A stretch of DNA of 64,000 bases from Pseudovibrio denitrificans JCM 12308 (GCF_001310815.1 NZ_BAZK01000006.1:62001-126000), one strand, 5' to 3'; shown: positions 29,532 through 39,335, counted from the stretch's first letter. Notes: generated by a model not told the origin, from the letters alone. Numbers and translations are program-made.

Positions 29532-30164
29532 ATGCGGGATACTGCAGGATTTTGGGACAAACATGCGCCGGGATATGTGGCGCGTCCTATGAAAGACGTT
29601 GCTTCCTATGAGAAGGCAATGGACCGTGTACGTTCTTATCTCACCGCTGAGCAAGAGGTGCTGGAGCTGGGGTGTGGTAGTGGTTCAACCGCGATGCTTT
29701 TGGCCAAGCATGTCAAGCACATGACTGCCAGCGACATTTCCGGAAAGATGATCGAGTTTGGGCAGGAAAAGGCCTGGAACGATGGCATTGAGAACATCAG
29801 CTTTGTGCATACTCCCGCTGGCAGCAGTGTGTTTGAGGGCAAGAGCTATGATGTGGTGATGGCCTATAATGTAGTTCATCTGATCAAGGGGCCTGCCAGT
29901 GTTCTCAAGCAGGTACATCGGATGTTGAAGCCGGATGGGTTGTTTATCACCAAAACGCCGTGCGTGGGTGATTGTCCGTTTTACTGGCGGTGGTTGATCA
30001 ACGTGATGCGTCTTGTTGGTTACGCGCCCTATGTGAACTACCTGAAGCAGGTGCAGCTGGAGCGGATGATTGAGCAGTCGGGTTTCAAGATTGTTGAAAC
30101 CGGCAACTACCCATCTTCGCCGATGGGCCGCTTTATTGTGGCGCGGAAGGTTCAGGCTGCTTAG
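29532..30164 (+). CDS. Class I SAM-dependent methyltransferase
   Basis: 210 residues with SAM-binding motif I VLELGCGSGS (residues 43-52), acidic loop TASDISGKM and motif IV YDVVMAYNVVHLI. This is the Methyltransf_11/UbiE-like type. The start ATG 29532 has GGAGG seven bases upstream; the open frame extends back to 29127 but only into the lysR gene. The substrate is unknown. The 3' end overlaps the EEP-family gene by four bases tail to tail. Confidence 0.85.
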   Translation: MRDTAGFWDKHAPGYVARPMKDVASYEKAMDRVRSYLTAEQEVLELGCGSGSTAMLLAKHVKHMTASDISGKMIEFGQEKAWNDGIENISFVHTPAGSSVFEGKSYDVVMAYNVVHLIKGPASVLKQVHRMLKPDGLFITKTPCVGDCPFYWRWLINVMRLVGYAPYVNYLKQVQLERMIEQSGFKIVETGNYPSSPMGRFIVARKVQAA

Positions 30165-31021
30165 AGATCGACCTGTGCATAGAGGCCGTGGTGGTCTGAG
30201 CCGTAATAAGGGCGGAGAAATGTTTGGCCGCCCTTTGGTGCGAGTACATGGTCAATACGCATGGCGTAGGTGCCTTTGAACAGGAAGCTGGCTTTGAACG
30301 GGCCAGCCATCTGTGTGTTCGTTACCTCGGTGTATTGGCCCATAATATGGGACCAGGGCACCATGTTGAAATCACCCGCCACGAGCTTGAGGCCCTTTAG
30401 CTCAGACAGGATCGGGATGATCTGTTCCGCCTGATTTTCCTGATAAAATGGCCAAGGCCAATGCTGGTGGATGGAGACGACCCACAGCGGGCCTTCCTTG
30501 CTTTGGATATGCAGGGCGGCAATTCCCAGGCCGATCTCACAGCGGAAAGAATCCGTGGCGAGAGGCAGGCGGGAGAGCACGGCCACAGCGCCGACTGCCG
30601 TGAACGGGCAGACGATGTGGTAGGGGTAGTTTTCCTTCAGCGCGTTGATCAGAGGCAGGTGCCTTTTATGGACCTCCTGCATGGTGATAACGTCCGGTTT
30701 CAGCATCAGGATATCTTCCAGCACATCTACACGGTCGCCGGGGCGGAAGCTCAGGTTCTTCTGGTAGACGGTGAGGTCATAGCTGTTTGGAACGCTCTCT
30801 CCCTGATACGCCCACAAAACCGTTGCGCTGCTGAAGATGGCGATGATGACGCCGGTGATCATCATGGTGGGCTGGCGGTAGCAGAACAGGGTGAGGACTG
30901 CGAGCAGGACCGCCAATGGCAGCCGGAACACTGACAAGCTATCGCCGAGCGGATGTACCATGCCCAGAAAGGACATGAGGAGTAAGAGGATTACTCCGAT
31001 TATGGAAAGGCGCATAAACAT
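30161..31021 (-). CDS. Membrane-anchored endonuclease/exonuclease/phosphatase (EEP) family protein
   Basis: About 286 residues: two or three N-terminal hydrophobic helices (LSIIGVILLLLMSFLGM, LPLAVLLAVLTLFCY, MMITGVIIAIFSSAT) and a C-terminal DNase I-like domain. Catalytic motifs visible are MQEVHKRH, SIHQHWPWP, GDFNMVPWS and the final GSDHHGL. This is the YbhP/VanX-like membrane EEP layout, with the catalytic domain probably periplasmic. The start is uncertain: ATG 31021 or 31015; upstream residues to 31102 are Arg/Phe-rich and unlikely. Confidence 0.8.
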   Translation of the reverse strand: MFMRLSIIGVILLLLMSFLGMVHPLGDSLSVFRLPLAVLLAVLTLFCYRQPTMMITGVIIAIFSSATVLWAYQGESVPNSYDLTVYQKNLSFRPGDRVDVLEDILMLKPDVITMQEVHKRHLPLINALKENYPYHIVCPFTAVGAVAVLSRLPLATDSFRCEIGLGIAALHIQSKEGPLWVVSIHQHWPWPFYQENQAEQIIPILSELKGLKLVAGDFNMVPWSHIMGQYTEVTNTQMAGPFKASFLFKGTYAMRIDHVLAPKGGQTFLRPYYGSDHHGLYAQVDL

Positions 31022-31154
31022 GACAGGTTTTCGTCTGCGAAAGAAGGAAGATGCGAACCTGCTATGTGTACGCCTAACTTTGGCGAATATTTGACAGCGC
31101 AATCATTTGGCGGAAACGCTTGGTTTTTGGGAAGTTTGACGGGCCGCCGTGCGC

Positions 31155-31190
31155 CGAAGAAAATGCCGCGCCACTGGTGGGTGGCACGGC
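31155..31190 (-). terminator. Possible terminator of the small secreted protein gene
   Basis: Hairpin GCCGTGCCAC / GTGGCGCGGC (31165-31190) followed on the minus strand by ATTTTCTTC. The stem is strong but the T-tract is broken. Confidence 0.45.
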
Positions 31191-31257
31191 ATGAGAAGCT
31201 GCTCGTTTACTCGGTCAAAGCTTGTTTTGTGCTCTAACGAGCTAGAGGCTTGTCTTG

Positions 31258-31710
31258 TCAGGATTTGTCTGGTTGTCCAACAGTGATGTGACCGCGGCAG
31301 GTGCCATCAGAAAATACGCCAGTGACTGGATTTTCACCGATCAGGCCGGAGGCAAACATCTGCACTTCAACAGGTGGGTTGTTTGCGCTGTCTTCAAAGA
31401 CGATTTCGTAGGTGTTTGAAATCGTGAAGATGCCTTCGCCAACGGTGCCGTCAGACTCTGCAATTAGAACGCCGGAATCCTCGGAGGCTGCCTGATCTTG
31501 GCTTGTGTCAGCTTTTCCGTTCTTCGGGGTTGCTGTGTAACCGCCGGAGTAACGTGTTTTGCAGGTGCCATCATCAGGCGAACCATCAACCAAAGACAGG
31601 TTGGTGAACTCGACTTTGGGTTGGCCGGTGTCGTGATTGTCAGCCAGTACTGGAGAGATGAAAAGGGCCAGTGCGCCAAGGCCAGCGATGGTAGCAGTTG
31701 TTTTTTTCAT
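31258..31710 (-). CDS. Small secreted protein of unknown function with two DGTC motifs
   Basis: 150 residues. Clear Sec signal peptide (residues 1-23, cut after PVLA), then a mature part with only two cysteines, C50 and C138, each in the context DGTC, likely one disulfide. The mature part is acidic, Gly/Thr/Ser-rich and looks beta-structured (ISNTYEIVFED, VEVQMFASGLIG). I do not recognise the family. It stands alone between the EEP gene and the peptide transporter. Confidence 0.7.
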   Translation of the reverse strand: MKKTTATIAGLGALALFISPVLADNHDTGQPKVEFTNLSLVDGSPDDGTCKTRYSGGYTATPKNGKADTSQDQAASEDSGVLIAESDGTVGEGIFTISNTYEIVFEDSANNPPVEVQMFASGLIGENPVTGVFSDGTCRGHITVGQPDKS

Positions 31711-31974
31711 TGTGAGCCTGCTCTGATCGGGAGAAATTGCATTTGTAGCTTTGAGTCCTCGCGGACGCGCAGACCATAGCGGCGGTATCCTTAACGAAAA
31801 TCCTAGTGTGCCACGTTAGTTTTCTCTGAAGGTAATACGGGGTGAAGATGGAGATGGCGAGTTTAAACGCTATTGAGTTAGAGGTTGTGGGATCGCGTTA
31901 ACTTGTCTGGCGGCGTGCTGGCAAAAGAAAAGGGCCCGTGGGGGCCCTTTGTGGTGTTTGGGGTTTGGGTGGCG
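31711..31974. other. Intergenic region before the secreted protein gene, with ABC operon terminator
   Basis: 264 bases. Contains the promoter side of the secreted-protein gene and, at 31926-31950, the terminator of the peptide-ABC operon. No further gene seen. Confidence 0.5.
31926..31950 (-). terminator. Terminator of the peptide ABC transporter operon
   Basis: Read on the minus strand: AAAGGGCCCCC-ACG-GGCCCTTTTCTTTT, a strong GC stem with a T-rich tail, 25 bases after the last ATPase stop codon. Confidence 0.85.
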
Positions 31975-33701
31975 TCAGGCCAGTTCTTCTTCTAGGTTCT
32001 GGCGGGACAGGCCTTCCATGCTTGGCATCAGGGAGAGGAGCTCCTTGGTGTAAGCGTGTTGCGGGTTGTCGAAGAGGTCTTCGGTGTCCGCGACTTCCAG
32101 AAGCTGGCCGTGGCGCATAACGCCGGTGCGGTTACACATCTGCCGGATGACTGCGAGGTCGTGGCTGATGAACAGCATGGTGAGGCCCAGCTCGTCCTGC
32201 AGATCCTTCAGCAGGTTGAGGATCTGTGCCTGAATGGACACGTCCAGCGCAGAGGTTGGCTCATCACACACCAGGAAGCGTGGGCGGGTCGCCAGTGCGC
32301 GGGCAATGGAGATACGCTGACGCTGACCGCCGGAGAACTCATGCGGGAACTTGGCAGCCGCTGCAACGCCAAGGCCGACGTGCTCCAGAAGGTCATCAAC
32401 GATCTGGTTTACTTCGCTGTTGGTGCTGGCCAGTTTGTGGAACTTGATTGGTTCCGCAACAATGTCACGCACACGCATGCGAGAGTTTAGGGACGAGAAC
32501 GGATCCTGGAAGATCATCTGCATCTGACGACGCATTGTCAGAACCTGCTTCTTGTCCTTCAGACTGGTCAGTTCCTGTCCGGCGAAGTGGGCGGTGCCAC
32601 CTGCTGGATGGTAGAGACCAGTGATGACGCGGGCCATGGTTGATTTACCGGAGCCACTTTCGCCCACGAGGCCAAAGGTTTCACCTGCGTGGATGTCAAA
32701 GCTGACTTTATCCAGAGCGGTGAAGTACTGCCTGTTCTTAGAAATCCATGCGTCCTTGGTCAGGAACTTCATGGTGATGTCTTTTACATCCAGCAGTGGG
32801 CCATCGACAGACTTGTAGTCACGTGCCTTGCCCAGCCAATGGGTGGCAATGTCGATCTGCTTGAATGGCTTTGCGGAGCCTTCAATATAGTCCACCTGTG
32901 GGAAGCGATGCACTTTCACGTCTGGACGCGGCACAGCAGCGATCAAGCTCTGGTATATGGGTGCTTTGGAGCGCCCAATACCTGCTTGGATTCGCCGTAC
33001 TCAACCAGATCACCACGGTACATAACCGCCACGTGGTCGGTGAGGTCTGCAATCACGCCCATGTCGTGGGTGATGACGACCATCGCTACGTTCTTCTCTT
33101 CACACAGACGCTTCATCAGCTTCAGGATTTGCGCCTGAATGGATACGTCGAGAGCCGTTGTTGGTTCATCAGCGATGACAACTTCCGGGTCTGCGCAGAG
33201 GGCTAGTGCAATCACAACGCGCTGACGCATGCCGCCAGAGAACTGGTGCGGGTACTGCGAGATACGCTCTTGCGGGTTTGGAATGCCGACCTGATCCAGC
33301 AGATCCACCGCGCGGGCACGCGCTTCTTCCTTAGAAAGCGGCAGGTGCAGGCGGATGGTTTCGACCAGCTGGAACTCGATGGTCTGAAGTGGATCCAGAG
33401 AGGTCAGCGGATCCTGGAAGATCATGCCGATGCGCTTACCACGCAGCTTACGCATGCTTTCCGGATCAAGGTTGTCGATGCGCTGACCGTCGAGGTGGAT
33501 TTCACCTTCTGCAATGCGGCCCGGATGTTCCAGCAAGCCAATGGTGGCGTTACCAACGGTGGACTTACCTGCGCCACTCTCGCCCACAACGCCGAGGATT
33601 TTACCGGCGTCTACGGAGAGGTTGACATTGCGGGATGCCGTGAAGACGTCTTTGCGGCTCGGAAACTGAACGGTGAGGCCGCGAATATCTAAGATGCTCA
33701 T
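31975..33701 (-). CDS. Fused dual ATP-binding protein of peptide-type ABC importer, one frameshift
   Basis: Two OppD/OppF-type ABC ATPases that are probably one polypeptide of about 575 residues, as in GsiA or YejF. The first half (from ATG 33701, MSILDIRGLTVQF) has GESGAGKST, FSGGMRQRVVIALAL and VIADEPTTALD. It stops at 32943 after KHPYTRA. The next frame continues without its own ribosome site as SLIAAVPRPDVKV, the usual OppD tail, and leads into the second ATPase (GESGSGKST, FSGGQRQRISIARAL, VCDEPTSALD). One A or G restored near 32951 joins them. The alternative is two genes with a four-base overlap. Confidence 0.8.
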
Positions 33702-33712
33702 GGTCTCTCTCC

Positions 33713-34675
33713 CTAGCGCAGTTTCGGGTTCAGTGCGTCGCGGAGCCAATCGCCCAGCAGGTTCACTGCCAGAACGAGGATCGCGAGCGCCAGACCTGGG
33801 AAGATCGCAATCCACCACTCGCCTGAGAACAGGAAGTCGTTACCGATGCGGATCAGCGTGCCCAGAGATGGCTGTGTTGATGGAACACCAACGCCGAGGA
33901 AGGAGAGAGTTGCTTCTGTGATGATTGCCAGAGCAAGGTTGATGGTTGCAATAACCAGAACCGGGCCAAGTACGTTTGGAAGTACGTGACGGATCATGAT
34001 GATCCATGCCGGAATGCCGATCACGCGGGCTGCCTGAACGTATTCCTTGTTCTTCTCAACCAGCGTGGAGCCGCGGACTGTACGTGCATACTGTACCCAG
34101 AAGGACAGGCCGATAGAGAAGGTGAGGATCCAGATCGCCCAGGTTTCACGGTCGATGTTACCGAAGATGCCGTTTGCGATACCGTCAATAAGCAGCGCCA
34201 GCAGGATTGCTGGGAAGGTGAGCTGAACTTCTGCGATACGCATGATGATCGCATCTGTGCGGCCACCCACATAACCGGAGATCAGGCCCAGAGAAATGCC
34301 GAGCACAGCTGCGAATGCAACGGACAGGAAGCCCACTGCCAGTGAAATGCGCATACCGTACAGGATGCCGGAGAGCAGGTCACGGCCCTGATCGTCTGTG
34401 CCCAGCAGGTAGCGTGGGTCGGACCATTCCATGCCGATTGGCGGGATACGTGCGTCCAGAATGCTGATCTGGGCCAGATCGAACGGGTTGAATGGTGCCA
34501 CGATTGGTGCAAACAGAGCGGCCAGCATCAGACCCAGCGTTGTGATGGCCGCAAGAACGGTCACCTTAGAGCTGAGGAAGCTGTGAAGCAGGTCGCTGTC
34601 CAGAAAACGAGCTAATGCGGAGCGGGAGGCTTCTGAAGCCTCGCTGCCGGAAACGGTTGGTGTGTTATCTGTCAT
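33713..34675 (-). CDS. Peptide-type ABC transporter permease, DppC/OppC family
   Basis: 320 residues with about six membrane helices, N-terminal OppC-type extension (FLDSDLLHSFLSSKVT) and the EAA loop around ARVIGIPAWIIMIRHVLPN that contacts the ATPases. It follows the DppB-type permease by 21 bases and precedes the ATPase gene by 11. Intact. Confidence 0.9.
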   Translation of the reverse strand: MTDNTPTVSGSEASEASRSALARFLDSDLLHSFLSSKVTVLAAITTLGLMLAALFAPIVAPFNPFDLAQISILDARIPPIGMEWSDPRYLLGTDDQGRDLLSGILYGMRISLAVGFLSVAFAAVLGISLGLISGYVGGRTDAIIMRIAEVQLTFPAILLALLIDGIANGIFGNIDRETWAIWILTFSIGLSFWVQYARTVRGSTLVEKNKEYVQAARVIGIPAWIIMIRHVLPNVLGPVLVIATINLALAIITEATLSFLGVGVPSTQPSLGTLIRIGNDFLFSGEWWIAIFPGLALAILVLAVNLLGDWLRDALNPKLR

Positions 34676-34696
34676 GATTGTTGTCCTTACCGTTTC

Positions 34697-35677
34697 TTAT
34701 GCGCGGCCGCGTTCGGTGCGCAGGCGTGGGTCAATCACGACGTAGAGAATGTCTACGATGAGGTTGATGACCACGAAGATGAAAGCGGTGAGCAGCAGGT
34801 AAGCTGCCATGATCGGAATATCCACGTTCTGCACGGCTTGCAGGAAGAGGATGCCCATACCTGGCCACTGGAACACGGTCTCGGTGATAATCGCGAAGGC
34901 GATGATGGAGCCGAGCTGCAGGCCGGTGATGGTGATAACAGGCACCATCGTGTTTTTGAGTGCGTGGATGTAATAGACGGACCGGTTCGGCAGGCCGCGT
35001 GCGCGGGCGAACTTGATGTGATCGGTGCGCAGAACTTCCAGCATCTCAGCGCGAATCAGGCGCATGATGAGGGTCATCTGATAAAGACCGAGCGTGATCG
35101 CTGGCAGGATGATTGCCTTGATACCACTGATGGTCAGGAAACCTGTGTCCCAGAAAGAGCCGAGCTGGGTGACTTCGCCACGGCCGAAGCTTGGCAGCCA
35201 CTGCAGGGTGACTGAGAACAGGAAGATAAACAGAATGCCGATAAAGAATGTTGGCAGGGAGATACCTACGAGAGATACCGACAGGAACATCTTTGAGAGC
35301 CATGAATCGCGGTTCAGACCGGTGTAAACGCCCATTGGAATGCCGAGTGCCAATGCGAAAACTGCAGAAGCAAAGGACAGTTCCAGAGTTGCAGGCAGAC
35401 GGCGACCGATCAGGTCTGCCACAGGCTGCTTGAACTGGTAGGAGTTACCGAAGTCGAATTGGATCGCACCCATGACATAGCGGAAAAACTGAACGAGAAC
35501 AGGGTCATTCAGGCCGAGGCTTTGGCGCAGGGCTTCACGTTGCTCTGGGGTGGTCTCAATGCCCACCATCTGGTTTACAGGATCTCCAACGAAGCGGAAA
35601 AGCAGGAAGGAGATTAAGGCTACGACAAACATGACCACGAGAGCCATGGCGATACGCCGGGAGATAAAGCCAAACAT
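34697..35677 (-). CDS. Peptide-type ABC transporter permease, DppB/OppB family
   Basis: 326 residues: the N-terminal helix with MFGFISRRIAMALVVMFVVALISF, the DPVNQMVG-type periplasmic loop, and EAA motif region ARARGLPNRSVYYIHALKN. It ends with a short basic tail. Intact; second gene of the operon, 85 bases after the binding-protein gene, with a stable hairpin in between. Confidence 0.9.
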   Translation of the reverse strand: MFGFISRRIAMALVVMFVVALISFLLFRFVGDPVNQMVGIETTPEQREALRQSLGLNDPVLVQFFRYVMGAIQFDFGNSYQFKQPVADLIGRRLPATLELSFASAVFALALGIPMGVYTGLNRDSWLSKMFLSVSLVGISLPTFFIGILFIFLFSVTLQWLPSFGRGEVTQLGSFWDTGFLTISGIKAIILPAITLGLYQMTLIMRLIRAEMLEVLRTDHIKFARARGLPNRSVYYIHALKNTMVPVITITGLQLGSIIAFAIITETVFQWPGMGILFLQAVQNVDIPIMAAYLLLTAFIFVVINLIVDILYVVIDPRLRTERGRA

Positions 35678-35710
35678 GGTGTTTTATAGTTGTTCCTGAG
35701 AATAGAGGTG

Positions 35711-35731
35711 CCCGGCGCCGAGGGCGCCGGG
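35711..35731 (-). other. Stable hairpin between binding-protein and permease genes
   Basis: Perfect stem CCCGGCGCC / GGCGCCGGG with a three-base loop. On the transcribed strand no T-run follows, so it is more likely an mRNA 3'-stabiliser or partial terminator that raises binding-protein output over the permease, a common feature of ABC operons. Confidence 0.55.
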
Positions 35732-35761
35732 CTATTATCTTTTTTTGGCTAAGCGTTAAAC

Positions 35762-37342
35762 TTAGTTCTTCACTACATATTTGAAGTGGAACTCGTTATC
35801 CGCGCGCTGCTTCAGAGTAACCTTGTCGGAAACACCCCAAGCCAGACCCTGCTGGTGCAGAGGAATGTGAGATACTTCGTCGTTCAGGATTGTGTAAGCT
35901 TCTGAAATCAGAGCGTTACGCTTCTCTTCGTCGTTTTCGGAGAGAACCTTCTTGGTCAGCTCGTCAACTTTCGGGTTACAGTAACCACCCAGGTTGAATG
36001 GGCCGCCAGCGCCTTTGTCGTCACGACAGTTGTTCAAGTTCAGCAGAACGTTGTAGCTGTCGAAGGAACCTGGGGTCCAGCCGAGCATGTAGAAGGAGGT
36101 GTCGTAACCGCCGGACGCGAGAACCTTCGCGAAGTACTTCGCTTTAGGCTGTGCGTTCAGGTTCACTTTGATGCCTACGCGCGCGAGGAATGCTGCGGTT
36201 GCCTGACAGATTGCTTCGTCGTTCACGTAACGATCGTTCGGGCAGTCCATGGAAACTTCAAAGCCGTCACCGTAGCCAGCTTCTTCAAGTAGCTTCTTGG
36301 ATGCTGCTGGATCGTATGGGTAACGAGAGAAATCGCCGGAGTTTGCGAACAGGAATGGTGAGATCATCAGAGCTGCTGGCTCGGACAGACCACGCATGAT
36401 TTTCGCTTTGATCGCGTCAACGTCAATTGCCTGGTAGAACGCCTTACGAACGCGAACGTCCTTGAATGGGTTCTTGCCTTTGATGTTGGAGTGGAGCAAC
36501 TCATCACGCTTCTGGTCGAAACCGAGGAAGATGGTGCGCAGCTCAGGACCTGTCAGAGCAGTAGTGCCTGCATTGCCGTCTACACGCTTGATGTCCTGTA
36601 CCGGGATCGGGAACGCCATGTCCAGCTCGCCAGAAAGAAGAGCTGCAACGCGGGTTGCGTCAGATCCGATTGGAGTGAACTCAACGCCAGTCAGATTGTG
36701 TACTTTGTTGTCCCACCAACCGTCGTTTACGGTGAAAGTGGTTTTAACGCCTGGCTCGTGCGTTGCGATCTTGAACGGGCCGGTGCCGTTTGTGTTCAAA
36801 GATGCGTAGTTTGGATTGGTGTCAGAAGCAGAAGTCACCTTTACAGCGTTGTTTGCTTCAGTCCATTCCTTATCCATGATGTACCAAGTGGACCACTCGG
36901 AGTGCAGGATTGGGTTTACGCCTGGCAGGATGAAGTCAACGGTGTAGTCATCGACCTTAACAACCTTCACGTCCTTCGCGATGCGGGTTGTCATGTCGGA
37001 GCCTTCAGCGCGCACACGGTCTGCAGAGAAGACCACGTCGTCAGCTGTGAAGTCGTTACCGTTGTGGAACTTTACGCCTTTGCGCAGGTGGAAGCGCCAG
37101 CGGGTTGGCTCAAGAACTTCCCAGCTTTCAGCGAGAGCTGGTTCGATCTTAAGGTCTGCGGAACGGCGCACGAGGCCTTCATATACGTTGCCGTGCATGC
37201 CGAGTGTAAAGGTTTCGTTCAGGCTGTATGGGTCCAGCTGGTTGTATGTCCCCTGAAACGCGAACTTAAACGTTTCTGCATTTGCCTGAGTTCCGGCAGC
37301 AAGCGTCATAGCCAATGCAGCGGATGCAATCTTTAAACGCAT
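35762..37342 (-). CDS. Peptide-type ABC transporter substrate-binding protein (family 5)
   Basis: 526 residues with a Sec signal peptide (residues 1-22, cut after TQANA) and no lipobox cysteine, as is usual for soluble periplasmic binders. Family-5 marks: QLDPYSLNETFTLGMHGNVYEGLV, FHLRKGVKFHNGNDFTADDVVFS (in parts), TGPF. It is first in the operon (SBP-permease-permease-dual ATPase), which imports peptides or similar solutes; the real ligand is not predictable. AAGGGGAG lies 12 bases before the ATG. Confidence 0.9.
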   Translation of the reverse strand: MRLKIASAALAMTLAAGTQANAETFKFAFQGTYNQLDPYSLNETFTLGMHGNVYEGLVRRSADLKIEPALAESWEVLEPTRWRFHLRKGVKFHNGNDFTADDVVFSADRVRAEGSDMTTRIAKDVKVVKVDDYTVDFILPGVNPILHSEWSTWYIMDKEWTEANNAVKVTSASDTNPNYASLNTNGTGPFKIATHEPGVKTTFTVNDGWWDNKVHNLTGVEFTPIGSDATRVAALLSGELDMAFPIPVQDIKRVDGNAGTTALTGPELRTIFLGFDQKRDELLHSNIKGKNPFKDVRVRKAFYQAIDVDAIKAKIMRGLSEPAALMISPFLFANSGDFSRYPYDPAASKKLLEEAGYGDGFEVSMDCPNDRYVNDEAICQATAAFLARVGIKVNLNAQPKAKYFAKVLASGGYDTSFYMLGWTPGSFDSYNVLLNLNNCRDDKGAGGPFNLGGYCNPKVDELTKKVLSENDEEKRNALISEAYTILNDEVSHIPLHQQGLAWGVSDKVTLKQRADNEFHFKYVVKN

Positions 37343-37648
37343 TCTATTTTTACTCCCCTTGTCCCCCTCATGCAGATAATTAATTGTTCTGCAGGGGCCC
37401 CTCTGGTTTCGCCGTCCACTTATTAGGCGGATTCTGGCGTCTTAGTGATATTACCCATATGAATGAATGCGTCTAGGGGGCATTGCGTAGTTGAAACGAG
37501 GAAATAATGTGGGAGCAGCGCAATTTCATAGCGTATTCAGGCGCTAAGGGATGTATTTCTTGCGGTTTAATGCGTATCTGTTGAGAGACACTCCAACGTT
37601 AAGATGAGTATATTTCATCTAATGATGAGGAAATGAAGGGTTCTGATC
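37343..37648. other. Divergent intergenic region between ABC operon and ArsC-like gene
   Basis: 306 bases with the promoters of both divergent genes. It contains a GC palindrome CAGGGGCCCCTcTG (37392-37405) close to the binding-protein start and, at the other end, an AT-rich run. No gene seen. Confidence 0.45.
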
Positions 37649-38008
37649 TTGTTGATTATGTATGGTATTCGCAATTGCGACAGTGTTCGCAAGGCTCGTA
37701 AACTTCTGGATGAATCAAAAGTCGACTACACTTTTCACGATTACAAAAAAGATGGTGCAGATGAAAATGCACTGAACGAGGCCTGTGAAAGATTCGGGTG
37801 GGAGTCTGTTCTTAATAAACGCGGTACCACATGGCGCAAACTGGACGATGAAACCAAGGCGGGCGTGAGTGATCAAGGCAGTGCTATCGCGTTGATGATG
37901 CAAGAAACTTCATTAATTAAAAGGCCACTTATTACGGGCGGAAAGCAGCTTTTGCTTGGTTTTGATGCGGCTTTGTGGGGTGAAATTATGGAAAAAGGAG
38001 AGCTGTAA
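37649..38008 (+). CDS. ArsC/Spx-like thioredoxin-fold protein (YffB family)
   Basis: 119 residues, cytoplasmic. The start YGIRNCDSVRKARKLLDE matches YffB/ArsC-like proteins: one cysteine in NCDS and the thioredoxin fold, RPLITGGKQLLLGFD near the end. YffB-type proteins bind glutathione; arsenate reductase activity is not expected without an ars context. The start is TTG 37649 (or TTG 37652) with GAAGGG upstream; ATG 37658 would cut the first beta strand. Confidence 0.85.
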   Translation: MLIMYGIRNCDSVRKARKLLDESKVDYTFHDYKKDGADENALNEACERFGWESVLNKRGTTWRKLDDETKAGVSDQGSAIALMMQETSLIKRPLITGGKQLLLGFDAALWGEIMEKGEL

Positions 38009-38024
38009 AAGCTCTCCTTTTTTG
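37992..38024 (+). terminator. Terminator overlapping the 3' end of the ArsC-like gene
   Basis: Stem AAAGGAGAGCT / AGCTCTCCTTT followed by a T-run. The left arm lies inside the coding sequence and the stop codon is in the loop. Confidence 0.85.
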
Positions 38025-38093
38025 GACGGGAAAGTTCCAGGGTTGGGATCCTTTGGGCTTTGCCATCCTTCCAATGGTATGAGGCGCTGGCAA

Positions 38094-39335
38094 TCACGAA
38101 ATCTGAAGCGTGGTTGCCAACCCGAAATCTTTTATCTGACGAAGTTTTCTCGAAGCTGACCGCGACACTGAGTAAAAATGCTGCGAGAATTCTTCCGCCC
38201 CTGCCTCAAGCTCTTCACAGCTCATGTTTTTTGGTTGGTAGACGGCGTGGGCACCATCGTACTCCCCCCAGTTGTCAGAGAGTAATCTGTCTTCCTGTTC
38301 CAGCTGTTTGTAGAAGCGTGAACCAGGGAACGGAATGGCAATGGCTGGGGCAGTAATATCGACCCCTATCTCATGGTAGAACTTGGCGGTTTCGATGAAA
38401 ATTTCTGGTGTATGTTCGTCAAAGCCAAAAATTGCTGTGGTGTCGACAATAATGCCATGTGCATGAATGTTAGAAATTTGAGATTTTAAGTTTTCAGGTT
38501 TCACAAAACCCTTTCCGGCACGCTTAAGAGCTGCTTTGGATGGGGTTTCTATTCCAATCAGCAAGTACTTCGCACCAGACCGGGCAGCTGCTTCGAGAAG
38601 TTCCGGGTCATCTGCTATGCGAATAGTGGTCTCACCAGCCCATCTAATCTTGAGCGGTTCTAACGCTTTGAACAGCTCAAGAGCGTAGTCGCGATCTTCG
38701 GTCAGGTGGTCGGCGTGAAGCTCCACCCAATCCGTTTCCATTTCAGAAATCTCATTAATAATGTCTGGAATAGGCCGGTAGCGGGTTTTTCCGAGCATGC
38801 CGGGGATGATGCAGAAGCTGCAATTGTGTTTACAGCCACGGCTCACCAGCACGGACCACTCCCAATTGTATTGCTCAGCCGTGATGAGGTGGCGTGGATA
38901 TGGGTTGAGTTTGGACATGTCGGCATAGGTGCCGGTGTATCTTGGTTTGAGGTCGCGGTTCTGGGCGTCCTGCAGCAGTTCATCCCAGACGTTTTCGCAT
39001 TCACCTGTCATCACTGCATCTGCATATTCGCTGGCTTCATCCGGCATGAAGGTGGCGTGGAGGCCGCCGATCACAACCTGACTGCCTTTTTCCGAGAAGG
39101 CTGAGGCGAGCTCGTAGCCTCGGTTGGCATCAGGAGTTGCGAAGAAAAGCACCACGAGGTCGGCGGTCACCTTGCGGGGATCGACCATCCTGATGGTTTC
39201 GTCATGCATCTCCAGCTGAAAATGGCGGGGGGTTGCTGCCGCAGCTGAGAAGATGGACTGAGGCGGGCCTCCACGCGCTTTCTTGTAATCTTTAAAGTAG
39301 CTCGGTGCAGATGCTTTGATGAGACAGATCTTCAT
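38094..39335 (-). CDS. B12-binding domain radical SAM protein
   Basis: 413 residues. The N-terminal cobalamin-binding Rossmann part is at 1-130 (VVLFFATPDANRGYELASAF, VVIGGLHATFMPDE); the radical SAM core follows with CKHNCSFC (C168, C172, C175). The C-terminal part is typical of class B enzymes. Such enzymes methylate unactivated carbons or rearrange lipids. No pathway partner is nearby. ATG 39335 has GAGG eight bases upstream and is preferred to ATG 39347. Confidence 0.83.
   Translation of the reverse strand: MKICLIKASAPSYFKDYKKARGGPPQSIFSAAAATPRHFQLEMHDETIRMVDPRKVTADLVVLFFATPDANRGYELASAFSEKGSQVVIGGLHATFMPDEASEYADAVMTGECENVWDELLQDAQNRDLKPRYTGTYADMSKLNPYPRHLITAEQYNWEWSVLVSRGCKHNCSFCIIPGMLGKTRYRPIPDIINEISEMETDWVELHADHLTEDRDYALELFKALEPLKIRWAGETTIRIADDPELLEAAARSGAKYLLIGIETPSKAALKRAGKGFVKPENLKSQISNIHAHGIIVDTTAIFGFDEHTPEIFIETAKFYHEIGVDITAPAIAIPFPGSRFYKQLEQEDRLLSDNWGEYDGAHAVYQPKNMSCEELEAGAEEFSQHFYSVSRSASRKLRQIKDFGLATTLQIS

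Noticed and set aside
33702..33818. 39-residue N-terminal extension of the first ABC ATPase, overlapping the permease gene
   Set aside because: Arg/Pro/Gly-rich translation of permease DNA; the natural start MSILDIRGL is at 33701.
36491..37336. 281-residue plus-strand frame across the ABC binding-protein gene
   Set aside because: Antisense to a well-supported gene with signal peptide and family motifs.
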